From Chloroherpeton thalassium ATCC 35110 (GTDB lineage Bacteria; Bacteroidota; Chlorobiia; Chlorobiales; Chloroherpetonaceae), in contig NC_011026.1 in assembly GCF_000020525.1 (NCBI RefSeq), positions 1,718,001-1,782,000 on the forward strand: DNA of 64,000 bases. Reading direction: 5' to 3'. Under the pieces are notes generated by a model. The model did no database searches and was not told the DNA's origin. It saw nothing but the letters and a program-made list of their open reading frames with translations. Every line of letters begins with the position of its first letter. Position 1 is the first letter of the stretch. The position numbers and the translations under genes are program-made. This document shows positions 36,902 to 45,970 of this stretch, piece after piece.

Positions 36902-37280
36902 TAGAATTCCCGTTTAAATTTTTGACAATTCCCGCTGTTCAACCTTTGTAATAACAAGTGAAGGAAGAAGTGGTTTTGTTAGTGAATATTCACAGAAGCC
37001 GAAATAAAATAAAAGGATGAAATACGCCACTAACGATGAAAAAATATCCCCAAGCAAAATGTTAAAGATTTTGGAAAGATAAAAATGCCAGGAAAAGAAT
37101 TTCAGATTTGAAAAGGCTTGACAACAGATCGGAAAATTGGGAAACCGCAAAAAGCATAGCCCGTTTTCTTTTTCGCAAAATGGTCGGGAGAAAGCCGCGC
37201 GTAAAATTCAAGAGAATTGTAAATTACCCAATTGCGTTTAAGCAATTATTTAACGCCTAATTCTAAACGAGCTTAATGTT
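36902..37280. other. Divergent promoter region between arsA and queC
   Basis: No gene supported. A minus-strand frame of 78 codons with a hydrophobic middle opens at TTG with no ribosome binding site, and I do not accept it. A small hairpin (AATTGC 37230-37235 with GCAATT 37242-37247) lies about 35 nt before queC. I looked for a preQ1 riboswitch before queC and did not find its conserved C-rich and A-rich parts. Confidence 0.45.
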
Positions 37281-37961
37281 ATGAGGGCAGTTGTTTTGCT
37301 AAGTGGTGGAATGGATAGTTTGGTTACCACGGCCATTGCGGCGCATTTGGGCTATGAGTTGGCCGCGTTGCATATTAATTACGGGCAGCGCACGGAGAAG
37401 CGCGAACTGGTTGCGTTCCAGAAAATTTGCGATTTTTACCGGATCGAACGTCGACTTGAAATAAACTTTGAGCATTTATCTCTCATTGGCGGCTCATCGC
37501 TCACTGATTTAGCCATGCCGGTTACCACGGCAAAATTGCATTCAAAGGAAATTCCTACCAGTTATGTTGCTTTTCGAAATGCGAATATGCTGTCGGTTGC
37601 GGTCAGTTGGGCGGAAGTCATCGGCGCAAACAAGATTTTCATTGGCGCTGTTGATGAAGACTCTTCAGGCTATCCTGACTGCCGCGTGAATTTTTTCCAG
37701 GCATTCAATGAGCTGATCAAACATGGGACAAAACCAGATACCCGCATCGAAATTCAAACGCCGGTGATCAGCCTAAAAAAATGGGAAATTGTTATTAAAG
37801 GCATGGAGCTTGAAGTGCCGTTCGAGCATTCCTGGTCGTGCTATAAAAGCGAACACGTGGCCTGTGGCGTTTGCGATAGTTGCGCGCTTCGTTTGCGTGC
37901 GTTTGAGCAAGCCGGCATTCGTGACCCGATTGAGTATAAAATTCGCCCCAGCTACATCTAA
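37281..37961 (+). CDS. queC: 7-cyano-7-deazaguanine (preQ0) synthase
   Basis: A 226-residue ATP-dependent enzyme converting 7-carboxy-7-deazaguanine to preQ0 for queuosine tRNA modification. The PP-loop SGGMDS is at 8-13. [14 protein letters not shown] and [19 protein letters not shown] follow, and the C-terminal zinc motif has cysteines in [19 protein letters not shown]. All family motifs are present and the length is normal. Other que genes are not in the window. Confidence 0.96.
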   Translation: MRAVVLLSGGMDSLVTTAIAAHLGYELAALHINYGQRTEKRELVAFQKICDFYRIERRLEINFEHLSLIGGSSLTDLAMPVTTAKLHSKEIPTSYVAFRNANMLSVAVSWAEVIGANKIFIGAVDEDSSGYPDCRVNFFQAFNELIKHGTKPDTRIEIQTPVISLKKWEIVIKGMELEVPFEHSWSCYKSEHVACGVCDSCALRLRAFEQAGIRDPIEYKIRPSYI

Positions 37962-38117
37962 GGTTCAAGCCAACTCTGGATTTCCCCAAAGCCGCTTTCA
38001 TATGGAGGCAAGCGTTGCCTTGCCTCTGCTGATAAAACGAAAAACAGCTTTCACTGAAAGTTTAACGATTCGAGCCGTGTGCGGCAACGCTTTTTTCATC
38101 CTTTGTCAAAGCGGCGT

Positions 38118-40190
38118 TCAGTAGTTCAACCGAATGCCAAAACTATACCAGCTCGGAGCGTTTGTTGCTTGGGTTTCGTTGCCGCTTCCTATTTCCTGAA
38201 CATCTTCACGAAACGTATTGGCGTAGCGAAAAGCAAGCTCGGCATGCTGAGAAATTTCGTAGCGAAGATTGAGAAAAAAGCGGCTTCCGCTGCCATAATG
38301 CGCAGTAACACTTGCCAGCAGCGGTAAGTCGTTTTCGTAGGCGTAGATAGCGGCGTCGTAGCTGTCCGTTTCAAAAAAAGCAAAACGCGCTTGCAAAGAA
38401 AAACGATCGCGCCACAAATCAAGCTCAGCTTGCTCGTAAATCAGCCAGCCATTTTCGGTTAAGGTTTCCAAAAGCCATGCTTTCTGAACTTGTTTCACTT
38501 CCGCTCGCGATTTTAGCGTCAGCCGCCGCGACACGTGATAAATACAATCAATTCGACATCGAGCCATACTTTGCGGCGTCATTGCGCGGTATGTGTCGCC
38601 TTGCGCGTCGGTTTGGTTGAGCGCTTCCTCCTTTTCTTTTTGTTGAAAAAGCGCCCCGAGCGTGATTTTTTCACTGAGTCGATAACTAGCGGAAAAAAGC
38701 AAATCGTAGCCAGATGAGGGCAGCGTTGTGTTGCTACTCAGATAAGGAAATCGGAAAAAATCGTAATACGCCCTGAGCCAAAGTTTTTCGTGCGGTTTGG
38801 CCTGAAGGCCGAAATAAATGCCGGTTTCATTTCGGGCATCGTCGCCGCGTTCGGCAAATGCGCTGGCGTGAGGCGAATAATATTTTTTGGAATAATCGCG
38901 AAAAAGAACGGCTGCTTTCACATTTTCGCGCAATTTCCCTTTTATGCCAACGAGCCACGACGCCGCTTTTTGCTCGCGCGCATAAGCGATTTCGCCAAAA
39001 AAGTTGAATTGCAAAACGGTGAAGTCGAAATCCATGGCGCCAACTGTAATCGTTTTTCCAGCAAAACGATAATAATTTTCCAGCGAGTTTTCAGGCTGAA
39101 ATCGCTTGTCAAATCTGGCTTGAAAGAGCGTTGCGCCCAAGCTGAGCGGATGTTTTTTTTGATAAGCGATGAGTTCAAGGTGTGTTCCGTAGAGCGTTTC
39201 GGTAACGAAATCTTGTTTCGCCAAGTCGTTCGCGGTTCGATGAAGTCCATCCGTATCGATGCTGGAAAAAACATCGTTTTCGCCGGAGGCATCTATTTTA
39301 TTTTTTGAGAAAAAAAGAACGGTGGAAAAATTGCCGAAGCTGAGCTGAGAAGCCGCTCCACGAAAAAAATTGTACTCGGCGGAAGAGGTGTAGAGCCGAA
39401 CCGGCGCAGCGGATTGCTTGGCCGAGGCAACGCTTTCCGCGCTTTTGAAGAAAAAGCGTCCGGTGGTGAGCGCCAATCCTTGGCCAAAGCGCAAGTGATA
39501 GTCGCCGATGATGAATCGGTTCAGCTGGTAAATATCGCGAGCTTGAAAACCGAATGAGGAAAAATCGGTGAGCGAGCGTTCTCCAATGTCTTTCTCAGCG
39601 AGCCCGGAAAAAAGAAAGTTTTCCGACACTTGCACTTGCAGCCGATTGTAAAGCTTCGGTTCGCTGCCGAGATAATTTCCATTTTCAAATCCAGCCTTAC
39701 TGGGCGACTCCATCATTGCGCGCCCGATGTATTCAAGCCACACTCGGCGCGAAAGCACGCCCTGGCGCCAATCGTTAAGAAACGCGGGTTGGCCTTGCTC
39801 CACGCTCGATTTTTGGCGACGGGTTGTTACAAAATCTTCCAGCAACGCAGCCGTTTCTTCATCTAAAATAAGGGAGAGCTCGGAGACGGTTTTAATAAAG
39901 CGAACCTTTTCGCGATACATTAAAATGGCCTGCGCTTCAAGCGAGCTGAGATAAGGCAAGCTTAAAAGCTCTTGAAAACTCGCGGTGTTTAAGTCGAGCT
40001 TTTGGCGTTTGAGCAAATAAAGTTGTTCGAGCGCATCATTTGTTTCCGAGATTTCGGAAGAACGATCGAGCAATCGCTCGAGTGATTCGTTTTGCTGGTG
40101 ATGGCGTGCGCTGTCGGATGGCGTCACGGCAAAAGATTGGCCAAGTTTATTCCACGCTGCCAGCACGCAAATAAGAAACAATCCTTTCAT
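38118..40190 (-). CDS. Exported helix-hairpin-helix / beta-barrel outer-membrane protein
   Basis: 690 residues from ATG 40190. A signal peptide (1-21) precedes a helical segment and a ComEA/T2SK-type helix-hairpin-helix domain (about 62-125: KLDLNTASFQELLSLPYLSSLEAQAI). The remaining 560 residues are beta-rich, with alternating aromatic strands and short turns ending in SFGIRLNY, consistent with an outer-membrane barrel. HhH domains usually bind DNA, so a periplasmic DNA-handling role is possible, but ComEA-like HhH folds also mediate protein contacts. No competence genes are adjacent. A longer frame starts upstream, but only the ATG used gives a proper signal peptide. Confidence 0.78.
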   Translation of the reverse strand: MKGLFLICVLAAWNKLGQSFAVTPSDSARHHQQNESLERLLDRSSEISETNDALEQLYLLKRQKLDLNTASFQELLSLPYLSSLEAQAILMYREKVRFIKTVSELSLILDEETAALLEDFVTTRRQKSSVEQGQPAFLNDWRQGVLSRRVWLEYIGRAMMESPSKAGFENGNYLGSEPKLYNRLQVQVSENFLFSGLAEKDIGERSLTDFSSFGFQARDIYQLNRFIIGDYHLRFGQGLALTTGRFFFKSAESVASAKQSAAPVRLYTSSAEYNFFRGAASQLSFGNFSTVLFFSKNKIDASGENDVFSSIDTDGLHRTANDLAKQDFVTETLYGTHLELIAYQKKHPLSLGATLFQARFDKRFQPENSLENYYRFAGKTITVGAMDFDFTVLQFNFFGEIAYAREQKAASWLVGIKGKLRENVKAAVLFRDYSKKYYSPHASAFAERGDDARNETGIYFGLQAKPHEKLWLRAYYDFFRFPYLSSNTTLPSSGYDLLFSASYRLSEKITLGALFQQKEKEEALNQTDAQGDTYRAMTPQSMARCRIDCIYHVSRRLTLKSRAEVKQVQKAWLLETLTENGWLIYEQAELDLWRDRFSLQARFAFFETDSYDAAIYAYENDLPLLASVTAHYGSGSRFFLNLRYEISQHAELAFRYANTFREDVQEIGSGNETQATNAPSWYSFGIRLNY

Positions 40191-40341
40191 TTGGGGGAAA
40201 TGAAAATCGCTACGAGTTAAAAAAATAGTGACCGTAATGTTAGGCTCGTAGAATGAAAAAGTCAAGTGGCATTGCTTGCACACGTGATGTTTCGAAAATC
40301 AGCCTTTTCAAAAAGGACGGGTGTTTCGTTTGATCGAAATA

Positions 40342-40376
40342 AAAAAGGCAACTCTGTTTAGCGGAGTTGCCTTTTT
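40342..40376 (-). terminator. Intrinsic terminator overlapping the HNH gene stop codon
   Basis: AAAAAGGCAACTC (40342-40354) pairs perfectly with GAGTTGCCTTTTT (40364-40376) around a 9-nt loop. On the minus strand the stem is followed by a T-run. The gene's TAA lies inside the last A/T pairs. Confidence 0.85.
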
Positions 40377-40890
40377 ATGTCATATAGAGATAAGGTTTCC
40401 ATTCTTCAAACACCGTGCCGACGTATTGTTGCATAAACATCACATGGCTTGGCCGAACAGGCGTACTCCGAAGCGGCATGCCAGCTTGTTCGGGCGTCCG
40501 ATTTGCTTTTTTGTTGTTACATTTGGTGCAGGCCGTCACTAAATTATTCCATGTGTCGCCGCCGCCTTGTGATTTCGGGACAATGTGATCGATGGTGAGC
40601 GGCAAGTCAGTTCTGCCGCAATATTGGCATTCGAAATTGTCGCGGCGCAAGATATTTTTTCGGTTAAGCATAATCCGTTTGAACGGAACAGCCACATAGA
40701 AATTTAAGCGAACCACGCTTGGCAGCGGAAATTCGACGGAAACTGCGCGGATAGACTGATCGGGATAGGTCGCAACCATTTGCGCTTTGCCTGCAAAAAC
40801 CAGCACAATCGCCTTTTTCGCGTCGCAGACGCTCATGGGCTCGTAGCTCTGGTTCAGAACCAAAACCCTTGATTTCATAACCCTCGTCAT
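40375..40890 (-). CDS. HNH endonuclease family protein
   Basis: A 171-residue protein. Residues 8-70 form the N-terminal beta domain common in this family ([20 protein letters not shown], a strand with [14 protein letters not shown]). The HNH module follows with zinc cysteines Cys88-x2-Cys91 and Cys121-x2-Cys124, the DH pair at 101-102, N115/N116 and N125. The QSYEP-HNH architecture is widespread in bacteria as a single chromosomal gene, not clearly tied to restriction, recombination or mobile elements. All catalytic residues are present. It is followed at once by its terminator. Biological role unknown. Confidence 0.9.
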   Translation of the reverse strand: MTRVMKSRVLVLNQSYEPMSVCDAKKAIVLVFAGKAQMVATYPDQSIRAVSVEFPLPSVVRLNFYVAVPFKRIMLNRKNILRRDNFECQYCGRTDLPLTIDHIVPKSQGGGDTWNNLVTACTKCNNKKANRTPEQAGMPLRSTPVRPSHVMFMQQYVGTVFEEWKPYLYMT

Positions 40891-41525
40891 AACTAAGCAA
40901 TTAATTTTATTGAGTTTAGACTTTTGTTAGTATATGCTTTGAGCACGGTAAGAGAAACTGTTTTTAAGGATACCGGGGAAGTATCGTGCAAATTGCTTTT
41001 TTTGGCAACCTTTAGAAAAGAACCTCACCAATATCTGCTATTAATTTCATATTCCCAAACCGTTTTCATTACCACAACTTTTTATAATTCTTAGGTTTAT
41101 CTGAATTTTCTCATTTGAATCGGATGCGAAAACGTTGGCTTTCGCTGCGGCAAAAAAACTGAAACGGGACGGCCAATCCTGAAAAATGACGAAGTCAATT
41201 GGCGCGCAATATCAGGGCAAAAAGGTGAGGCGAGTCGCGCTCAGCAACACAACTACCTGTGCCAAAGAGCGCTTAAACGCTCGAGATAATACAAGACGGA
41301 AAGCTCGGGAAAAAGGCAAGGCTTTTACATTTTCATTAATTTTTAATAAAAACGGGCGTGTGGCGCATCCGTTTCCCAAAAGTTTCCCTTAGTTAAACGC
41401 GACGGTTTCAGGCAAAATCGGTTCTAAAAATCAAGAAAAATTCTCTTGCTTCGCCTATTTGCTAAAAGCGCATTTTCGTATCTTACAGGCCAATTAGATT
41501 TTTGCAACTTTTATTTGGGAGAGAC
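40891..41525. other. Long intergenic region upstream of carB with a possible structured leader
   Basis: 635 nt without a supported gene. A 68-codon plus-strand frame at 41186 has unlikely composition and no ribosome binding site. Between 41216 and 41284 the sequence can fold: GGCA with TGCC (41216-41219, 41260-41263), AGGT with ACCT (41223-41226, 41255-41258), GAGGCG with CGC-G-CTC (41227-41242), then GAGCG with CGCTC. This could be a leader RNA for carB, but I recognise no riboswitch class. Confidence 0.4.
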
Positions 41526-43001
41526 GTGCCAAAACGCGAGGATATCAAATCTATCTTAGTCATCGGGGCGGGACCGATTGTGATCGGGCAAGCCTGCGAG
41601 TTTGACTATTCCGGCACTCAAGCCTGCCGCGCCCTCAAAAACGAAGGCTACCGGGTAATTTTGGTGAATAGCAATCCGGCAACCATTATGACAGACCTTG
41701 AAGTTGCCCACCGGACTTATGTCGAGCCGATTACGCCGGAGTACGTTGAAAAAATTATTATTCGAGAAAAACCTAATGCGCTTTTGCCCACTATGGGCGG
41801 TCAAACGGCGCTTAATGTCGCCGTCAATCTTGCCGAAAGTGGCGTTTTGGAACGCAACGGCGTAGAGCTTATCGGCGCAAAGCTTCGCGCGATTAGAAAG
41901 GCCGAAAATCGCGAATTGTTCAGCGAAGCGATGAAAAAAATTGGCCTCGAAATGGCAAGAGGCGTTTTTGTGCGTAGCGAAGCGGAAGCGCGCGATGCGC
42001 TTTCGGAAATCGGGTTGCCAATGGTTATAAGGCCATCTTTTACGCTTGGCGGAACGGGTGGCGGATTTGCTGAAAACGAGGACGATTATTTTGATGCCGT
42101 TCGGCGAGGCCTGCACGAAAGCCCCATTCGTGAGGTGCTGGTTGAAGAATCTTTAATTGGATGGAAGGAATACGAGCTTGAAGTGATTCGCGATTTGAAG
42201 GACAATGTCATCATCGTCTGCTCGATTGAAAACCTTGACCCAATGGGCATCCACACGGGCGATAGCATCACGGTTGCGCCAGCTCAAACGCTAACCGATC
42301 GGCAATACCAATACATGCGCGATGCCGCCATTAAAGTCATTCGCGAAATTGGCGTTGAAACGGGCGGTAGCAATATTCAGTTTGCTGTGCATCCAAAAAC
42401 GGGTCGCATGGTGGTCATCGAAATGAACCCGCGCGTATCGCGTAGTTCAGCGCTGGCCTCAAAAGCCACGGGATTTCCAATCGCGAAAGTGGCTGCAAAA
42501 CTTGCCATTGGCTATACACTCGACGAAATCCAGAACGACATCACAAAAAGCACGCCGGCCAGCTTTGAACCCGCAATTGATTATTGTGTCGTAAAAATTC
42601 CGCGCTGGGATTTTGAAAAGTTCAAAAACGTAGACTCTCGCTTGGGCGTGCAAATGAAATCTGTTGGTGAGGTGATGGCGTTCGGGCGTAATTTTAAAGA
42701 AGCGTTGCAAAAAGCGCTTCGTTCTCTTGAAATTGGTCGCTCAGGGCTCGGCTCCGATGGAAAAGATTTGGTCAATGTGCTAAGCATGACTTTGGAACAA
42801 AAACTCGTTGCAAAGGCCGATATTATTGAGAAGATAAAGGTGCCTAAAGCCGACCGCTTGTTCTACATTCGCCATGCAATGATGGCTGGGGCAAGCATCG
42901 AGGAAATTTATGAAGCCACCAAAATCGACCGATGGTTTTTGTTCAACATCAAGCAGATCATCGATTTTGAAATGGAATTGCGCCAATTGGCTTCTGCATA
43001 A
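41526..43001 (+). CDS. carB: Carbamoyl-phosphate synthase large chain, N-terminal half (split CarB)
   Basis: 491 residues from GTG 41526, which has GGGAG at good spacing and gives the family start [29 protein letters not shown]; a TTG at 41502 would add eight. It covers the carboxyphosphate-forming ATP-grasp half ([43 protein letters not shown]) and most of the oligomerisation domain, ending at the IDRWFL...[10 protein letters not shown] segment that in one-piece CarB is near residue 480. The carbamate-phosphorylating and MGS allosteric domains are absent. A strong terminator follows at once, so the other half must be a separate gene elsewhere. Split CarB genes are known from Aquifex and Methanocaldococcus. 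Confidence 0.92.
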   Translation: MPKREDIKSILVIGAGPIVIGQACEFDYSGTQACRALKNEGYRVILVNSNPATIMTDLEVAHRTYVEPITPEYVEKIIIREKPNALLPTMGGQTALNVAVNLAESGVLERNGVELIGAKLRAIRKAENRELFSEAMKKIGLEMARGVFVRSEAEARDALSEIGLPMVIRPSFTLGGTGGGFAENEDDYFDAVRRGLHESPIREVLVEESLIGWKEYELEVIRDLKDNVIIVCSIENLDPMGIHTGDSITVAPAQTLTDRQYQYMRDAAIKVIREIGVETGGSNIQFAVHPKTGRMVVIEMNPRVSRSSALASKATGFPIAKVAAKLAIGYTLDEIQNDITKSTPASFEPAIDYCVVKIPRWDFEKFKNVDSRLGVQMKSVGEVMAFGRNFKEALQKALRSLEIGRSGLGSDGKDLVNVLSMTLEQKLVAKADIIEKIKVPKADRLFYIRHAMMAGASIEEIYEATKIDRWFLFNIKQIIDFEMELRQLASA

Positions 43002-43037
43002 GTTTGCAATTTGGATAAGCAAGAAATGTGTTGTCAT

Positions 43038-43075
43038 AAAAAGCCTAAGTGAAAATTCACTTAGGCTTTTTGCTT
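43038..43075 (+). terminator. Intrinsic terminator after carB
   Basis: AAAAGCCTAAGTG and CACTTAGGCTTTT pair in a near-perfect hairpin (43039-43070) with a short loop and a T-run, 37 nt after the carB stop. Confidence 0.85.
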
Positions 43076-43186
43076 TTTGGGAAAGCGGTTTCGCAAAATA
43101 TGTCTCGAAAAGTGTGCTTGTATTTTTCCCTTTCACCATTAACTTCTGGGCGTTCAAAAAACGCGCAAACTGCTTGAGAAAATTGC

Positions 43187-44365
43187 ATGAGTCGGATTTT
43201 TAACATCATGCCTGTTCGGCAGCTCTATGCGGAGCAGGCCATTGCCGGTTATGAAAAAACGGGCGTGCCGCTGGTTTCTTGGGACGGATCATCATTTGTG
43301 CCAACGGCCAATAGCGACGACAAGGGCATGTATTTTATTTTTCAAAAGCTCTCGGCATGGTTTGGTTTTTCGGCTGATGAGGCCATCACGGTTTTCCATC
43401 TTTTTTTTGTCATTGTGGCGTTTTTGCTGGCGCTCGGTGGCACGATGCTGTATTTCCAAGCGCGGGCAAGCAAGTTTTTGGCAGCGCTTGTTATTGTTCT
43501 GCTCTCGGCCATTACGCTCTATCGCGGCGACTCATACATGATGAACTCGGTTTTTGCGCTTTCCACAGTGCCGCTATTTCTATATTTCGTTGAGAAAAAA
43601 AAGCCGCTCTGGCTGTTTGGATTCTTCATTTTTGTTGGCGCATTTGCGGCGTTAGCTGGATTTGTTCGCGCGCATGCGGCTACGGGCACGCTTATTTTTC
43701 TTGGCGTGGTGCTATTTTTTCATTACAGCGCCACTTTGAAAACAAAATTGCTGCTGCTGGTTGGATTGTTCGTTGGGTTGATTTCGGTCAATCATTACAT
43801 TGCCTCGCTCTTTGACGCGCGCGATGCGTTTTTGCTCAAAATCAATCCAGCTTATCAAGAATATATGACCACCGGTCATGTCTTTTGGCACTCGATTTAC
43901 ATTGGATTGGGTTATGTGAGCAATCCTGAAATCAAGGCGTATCAGGATGAAGAAGGCATTAACAAAGTGAGATCGTTGGCGCCGGAAGTCAGGTACACCT
44001 CCCCGAAATACGAGGAACTGCTAAAATACGAGACGCTATCATTTATCCGAAACTATCCAGGATATTTTGCCGCCAATATTTTTGCCAAACTTGGGGTGAT
44101 TTTCGTGTATTTGATGGTCTTTGCAAATGCAGGCTTACTTGCCGCTTATTTTTATAGAAAGCCGCTTGTTTTGGATATTGCATTTGCCATGGCGATGGGG
44201 TTTAATATGCTTTTTGGCGTGTTAGTGGTTCCTCGCTTAAATTACCTGCTTGGATTTGCCTGTTTTGCAGCCATGTTTGGAATGTATAGCATCAATTTTG
44301 CGCTGGAAAAAAAATCTGTGCAAGAAGTGCTCGGCCAATTTGGGCTTCATCAAAAAGCAAAATGA
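43187..44365 (+). CDS. Multi-spanning inner-membrane protein, unknown function
   Basis: A 392-residue hydrophobic protein with about eight to nine membrane helices and a soluble loop at about 200-295 (INPAYQEYMTTGHVFWHSIYIG...). The N-terminal 65 residues are soluble and contain SDDKGMYFIFQKLSAWFGFS, resembling the first extracytoplasmic loop of GT-C/ArnT-like proteins, which normally follows a first membrane helix. That helix is missing here, so the start may be incomplete or the upstream part damaged. An in-frame stop lies 12 nt upstream of the ATG, and there is no obvious ribosome binding site. It stands alone after the carB terminator. Confidence 0.6.
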   Translation: MSRIFNIMPVRQLYAEQAIAGYEKTGVPLVSWDGSSFVPTANSDDKGMYFIFQKLSAWFGFSADEAITVFHLFFVIVAFLLALGGTMLYFQARASKFLAALVIVLLSAITLYRGDSYMMNSVFALSTVPLFLYFVEKKKPLWLFGFFIFVGAFAALAGFVRAHAATGTLIFLGVVLFFHYSATLKTKLLLLVGLFVGLISVNHYIASLFDARDAFLLKINPAYQEYMTTGHVFWHSIYIGLGYVSNPEIKAYQDEEGINKVRSLAPEVRYTSPKYEELLKYETLSFIRNYPGYFAANIFAKLGVIFVYLMVFANAGLLAAYFYRKPLVLDIAFAMAMGFNMLFGVLVVPRLNYLLGFACFAAMFGMYSINFALEKKSVQEVLGQFGLHQKAK

Positions 44366-44619
44366 GAATAAATACGCGCGCGTTGATTGCGCCTAACTCA
44401 AAAATCAACGGGTAGAATTGGCTCAAAGTGCGCAAATGGTCAGAGGAAAAGGCTTTTTTGATTTGAATCTTTGCATTTGCTGCAATCAGATGCTTGGGCT
44501 TTTTGCCGCAAGTTGTATCTTTATGCCTTTGCAAATCTTGCAAGGAATTGAAGGAAAATATTTCAGGACGTTGTTTTCAAAAAACAATTAAAAAAAACCA
44601 TTCATAAAGGAATCGCATC

Positions 44620-45642
44620 ATGAATGATACCGAATTGCTCCGTGCAACTGACCGCGCCTACGATATGGTCTTCAAAGGGTTGGTGGAGTTTAGCTGTGTA
44701 AAAGCAGGATTTGAACTGGATTTGTTTAACATTTTGGCCGATGCTGGCTCGATGGAACTTGAACCCCTTGCCGAAAAAGTGGGCGGTGAAGCACGCCGTT
44801 TGGGACAGTTGCTCGTGGCAATGGAGCAAATTGGATTAGTTGAAAAAGATGGTAGCAAGTGGAAATTAACCGAGTTTTCCGACACCTTGTTTGCCAAGCC
44901 GGAAAATCATCCGAGCCACACCATGGAATCAGCTGCGCACTCCATGGGCTTTCTTGCTGAGAACTACTACATGAAGCTGGCCGACGCTGTTCGTGGCAAG
45001 CAAAAGTTCATCAGCCCGGTAGCTTATCCGCCGCAAACCCGCGAAGAAAACGAATATTTTGAAACCATCCACCGCCGCACGGCTTATTTCCCAATCAAAA
45101 TTTTAGGTGAATTTGCCAAATTGGATGGCATCAAACAGATGACAGATGTTGGTGGCGGCATCGGCGATATTTCTGCTTCACTTTGCCAAAAATTCCCAGA
45201 ATTGAACGTGACCTTGCTCAATCTTCCTGGCGCGATTGAGCTCGTCAATGAAAATGCTGCAAGCAAAGGCGTTGGCGATCGTTTAAAAGGCGCTGCCGTG
45301 GATATTTACAAAGAGCCGTTCCCTGAAGGCGACGCCGTGATGTTCTGCCGGATGCTTTATCCGATGAGCGTTCAGTTCAGCACCATGATGATTAAAAAAG
45401 CCTATGATGCCATTCGTCCAGGCGGACGCATCTTGATTCTCGACATGCTCATTTGCGATCCAAACAAGCCAAACTTCGATTACCTCAGCCACTATCTCTG
45501 CGGTATCGGAATGGATTTCTCCGTTCTTGACTTCAAAAAGCACGCAGAATATCCAGGTATTTTGGAAGGCATCGGCTTCACTGATGTCACGAAGGAAGAA
45601 AAATACGACCACGTGCTTTATCAAGCTGTTAAGCCTGCATAA
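44620..45642 (+). CDS. bchU: Bacteriochlorophyllide C-20 methyltransferase
   Basis: A 340-residue SAM-dependent methyltransferase closely resembling Chlorobium BchU over its whole length. It methylates the C-20 position in bacteriochlorophyll c synthesis for chlorosomes. The N-terminal dimerisation/winged-helix region (about 10-110) has ELLRATDRAYDMVFKGLVEFSC, and the catalytic Rossmann domain has TDVGGGIGDISASLCQKFPE (glycine-rich SAM loop near 176), LLNLPGAIELVNENAASKGV and the late LDMLICDPNKPNFDYLSHYL segment. AAGGA lies before the ATG. It is monocistronic with a strong terminator. It shows the host makes bacteriochlorophyll c rather than d. Confidence 0.93.
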   Translation: MNDTELLRATDRAYDMVFKGLVEFSCVKAGFELDLFNILADAGSMELEPLAEKVGGEARRLGQLLVAMEQIGLVEKDGSKWKLTEFSDTLFAKPENHPSHTMESAAHSMGFLAENYYMKLADAVRGKQKFISPVAYPPQTREENEYFETIHRRTAYFPIKILGEFAKLDGIKQMTDVGGGIGDISASLCQKFPELNVTLLNLPGAIELVNENAASKGVGDRLKGAAVDIYKEPFPEGDAVMFCRMLYPMSVQFSTMMIKKAYDAIRPGGRILILDMLICDPNKPNFDYLSHYLCGIGMDFSVLDFKKHAEYPGILEGIGFTDVTKEEKYDHVLYQAVKPA

Positions 45643-45680
45643 GCATTTGGGAAGAAATTTTCTGCCCATCAATATTTTTG

Positions 45681-45717
45681 CCGCAATGTTATTTCAAGCA
45701 ACATTGCGGCTTTTTTT
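45681..45717 (+). terminator. Intrinsic terminator after bchU
   Basis: CCGCAATGTT (45681-45690) pairs perfectly with AACATTGCGG (45700-45709) around a 9-nt loop, followed by seven T (45711-45717). Confidence 0.9.
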
Positions 45718-45867
45718 ATGGCCAGCCATTTTTCTATGTGTCGCAAACGCGGGAGCGATATATTCAAACGGCCATAAAAATGTAAATAAACGTGAGCTTT
45801 CGCAAAATCGGGAGGAATTCGATGCGTCTCCCCCCATTTTCCTAACAGGTATGAATCAAATTAAATA

Positions 45868-45897
45868 TATCTATATCACTATATGGTAATATAGATA
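45868..45897. promoter_or_regulatory. Operator-like inverted repeat upstream of the SQR-like gene
   Basis: TATCTATAT (45868-45876) and ATATAGATA (45889-45897) are exact complements separated by 12 nt. A further CTATAT at 45879-45884 pairs with the same right arm, giving two overlapping dyads. The element ends eight bases before a TAnnTTTG-type -7 motif, so a bound protein would cover the -33 region. A sulfide-responsive repressor or activator site is an inference from position. Confidence 0.5.
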
Positions 45898-45970
45898 AAA
45901 TTGCTTACATTTGATGCAACTGCAAGTTATTTGCATAAAACGATAACTGTGATAAAAAGGAGCAAGACTC

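Larger units (their letters stand above)
45643..45970. other. Intergenic region between bchU and the SQR-like gene
   Basis: No gene. It contains the bchU terminator (45681-45717) and an operator-like inverted repeat (45868-45897), followed by TACATTTG at 45906-45913, which fits the Bacteroidetes -7 element TAnnTTTG, and an AAGGAG Shine-Dalgarno at about 45956-45961. Confidence 0.6.

Noticed and set aside
36914-37150. A 78-codon minus-strand frame with a hydrophobic middle between arsA and queC
   Set aside because: It starts at TTG with no Shine-Dalgarno, covers the divergent promoter region, and shows no family or clear membrane topology.
37200-37280. Possible preQ1 riboswitch in front of queC
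   Set aside because: The 6-bp hairpin at 37230-37247 is present, but the conserved C-rich loop and A-rich tail of preQ1 classes are not seen.
41186-41392. A 68-codon plus-strand frame before carB
   Set aside because: Composition rich in Arg/Lys/Thr without pattern, no ribosome binding site, and it overlaps the region that can fold as RNA.
45868-45897. The A/T-rich inverted repeat before the SQR-like gene as a second ModE box
   Set aside because: It lacks the CG ends and the 6-nt spacer that define the ModE element; the spacing is 12 nt. I list it as an unrelated operator candidate.
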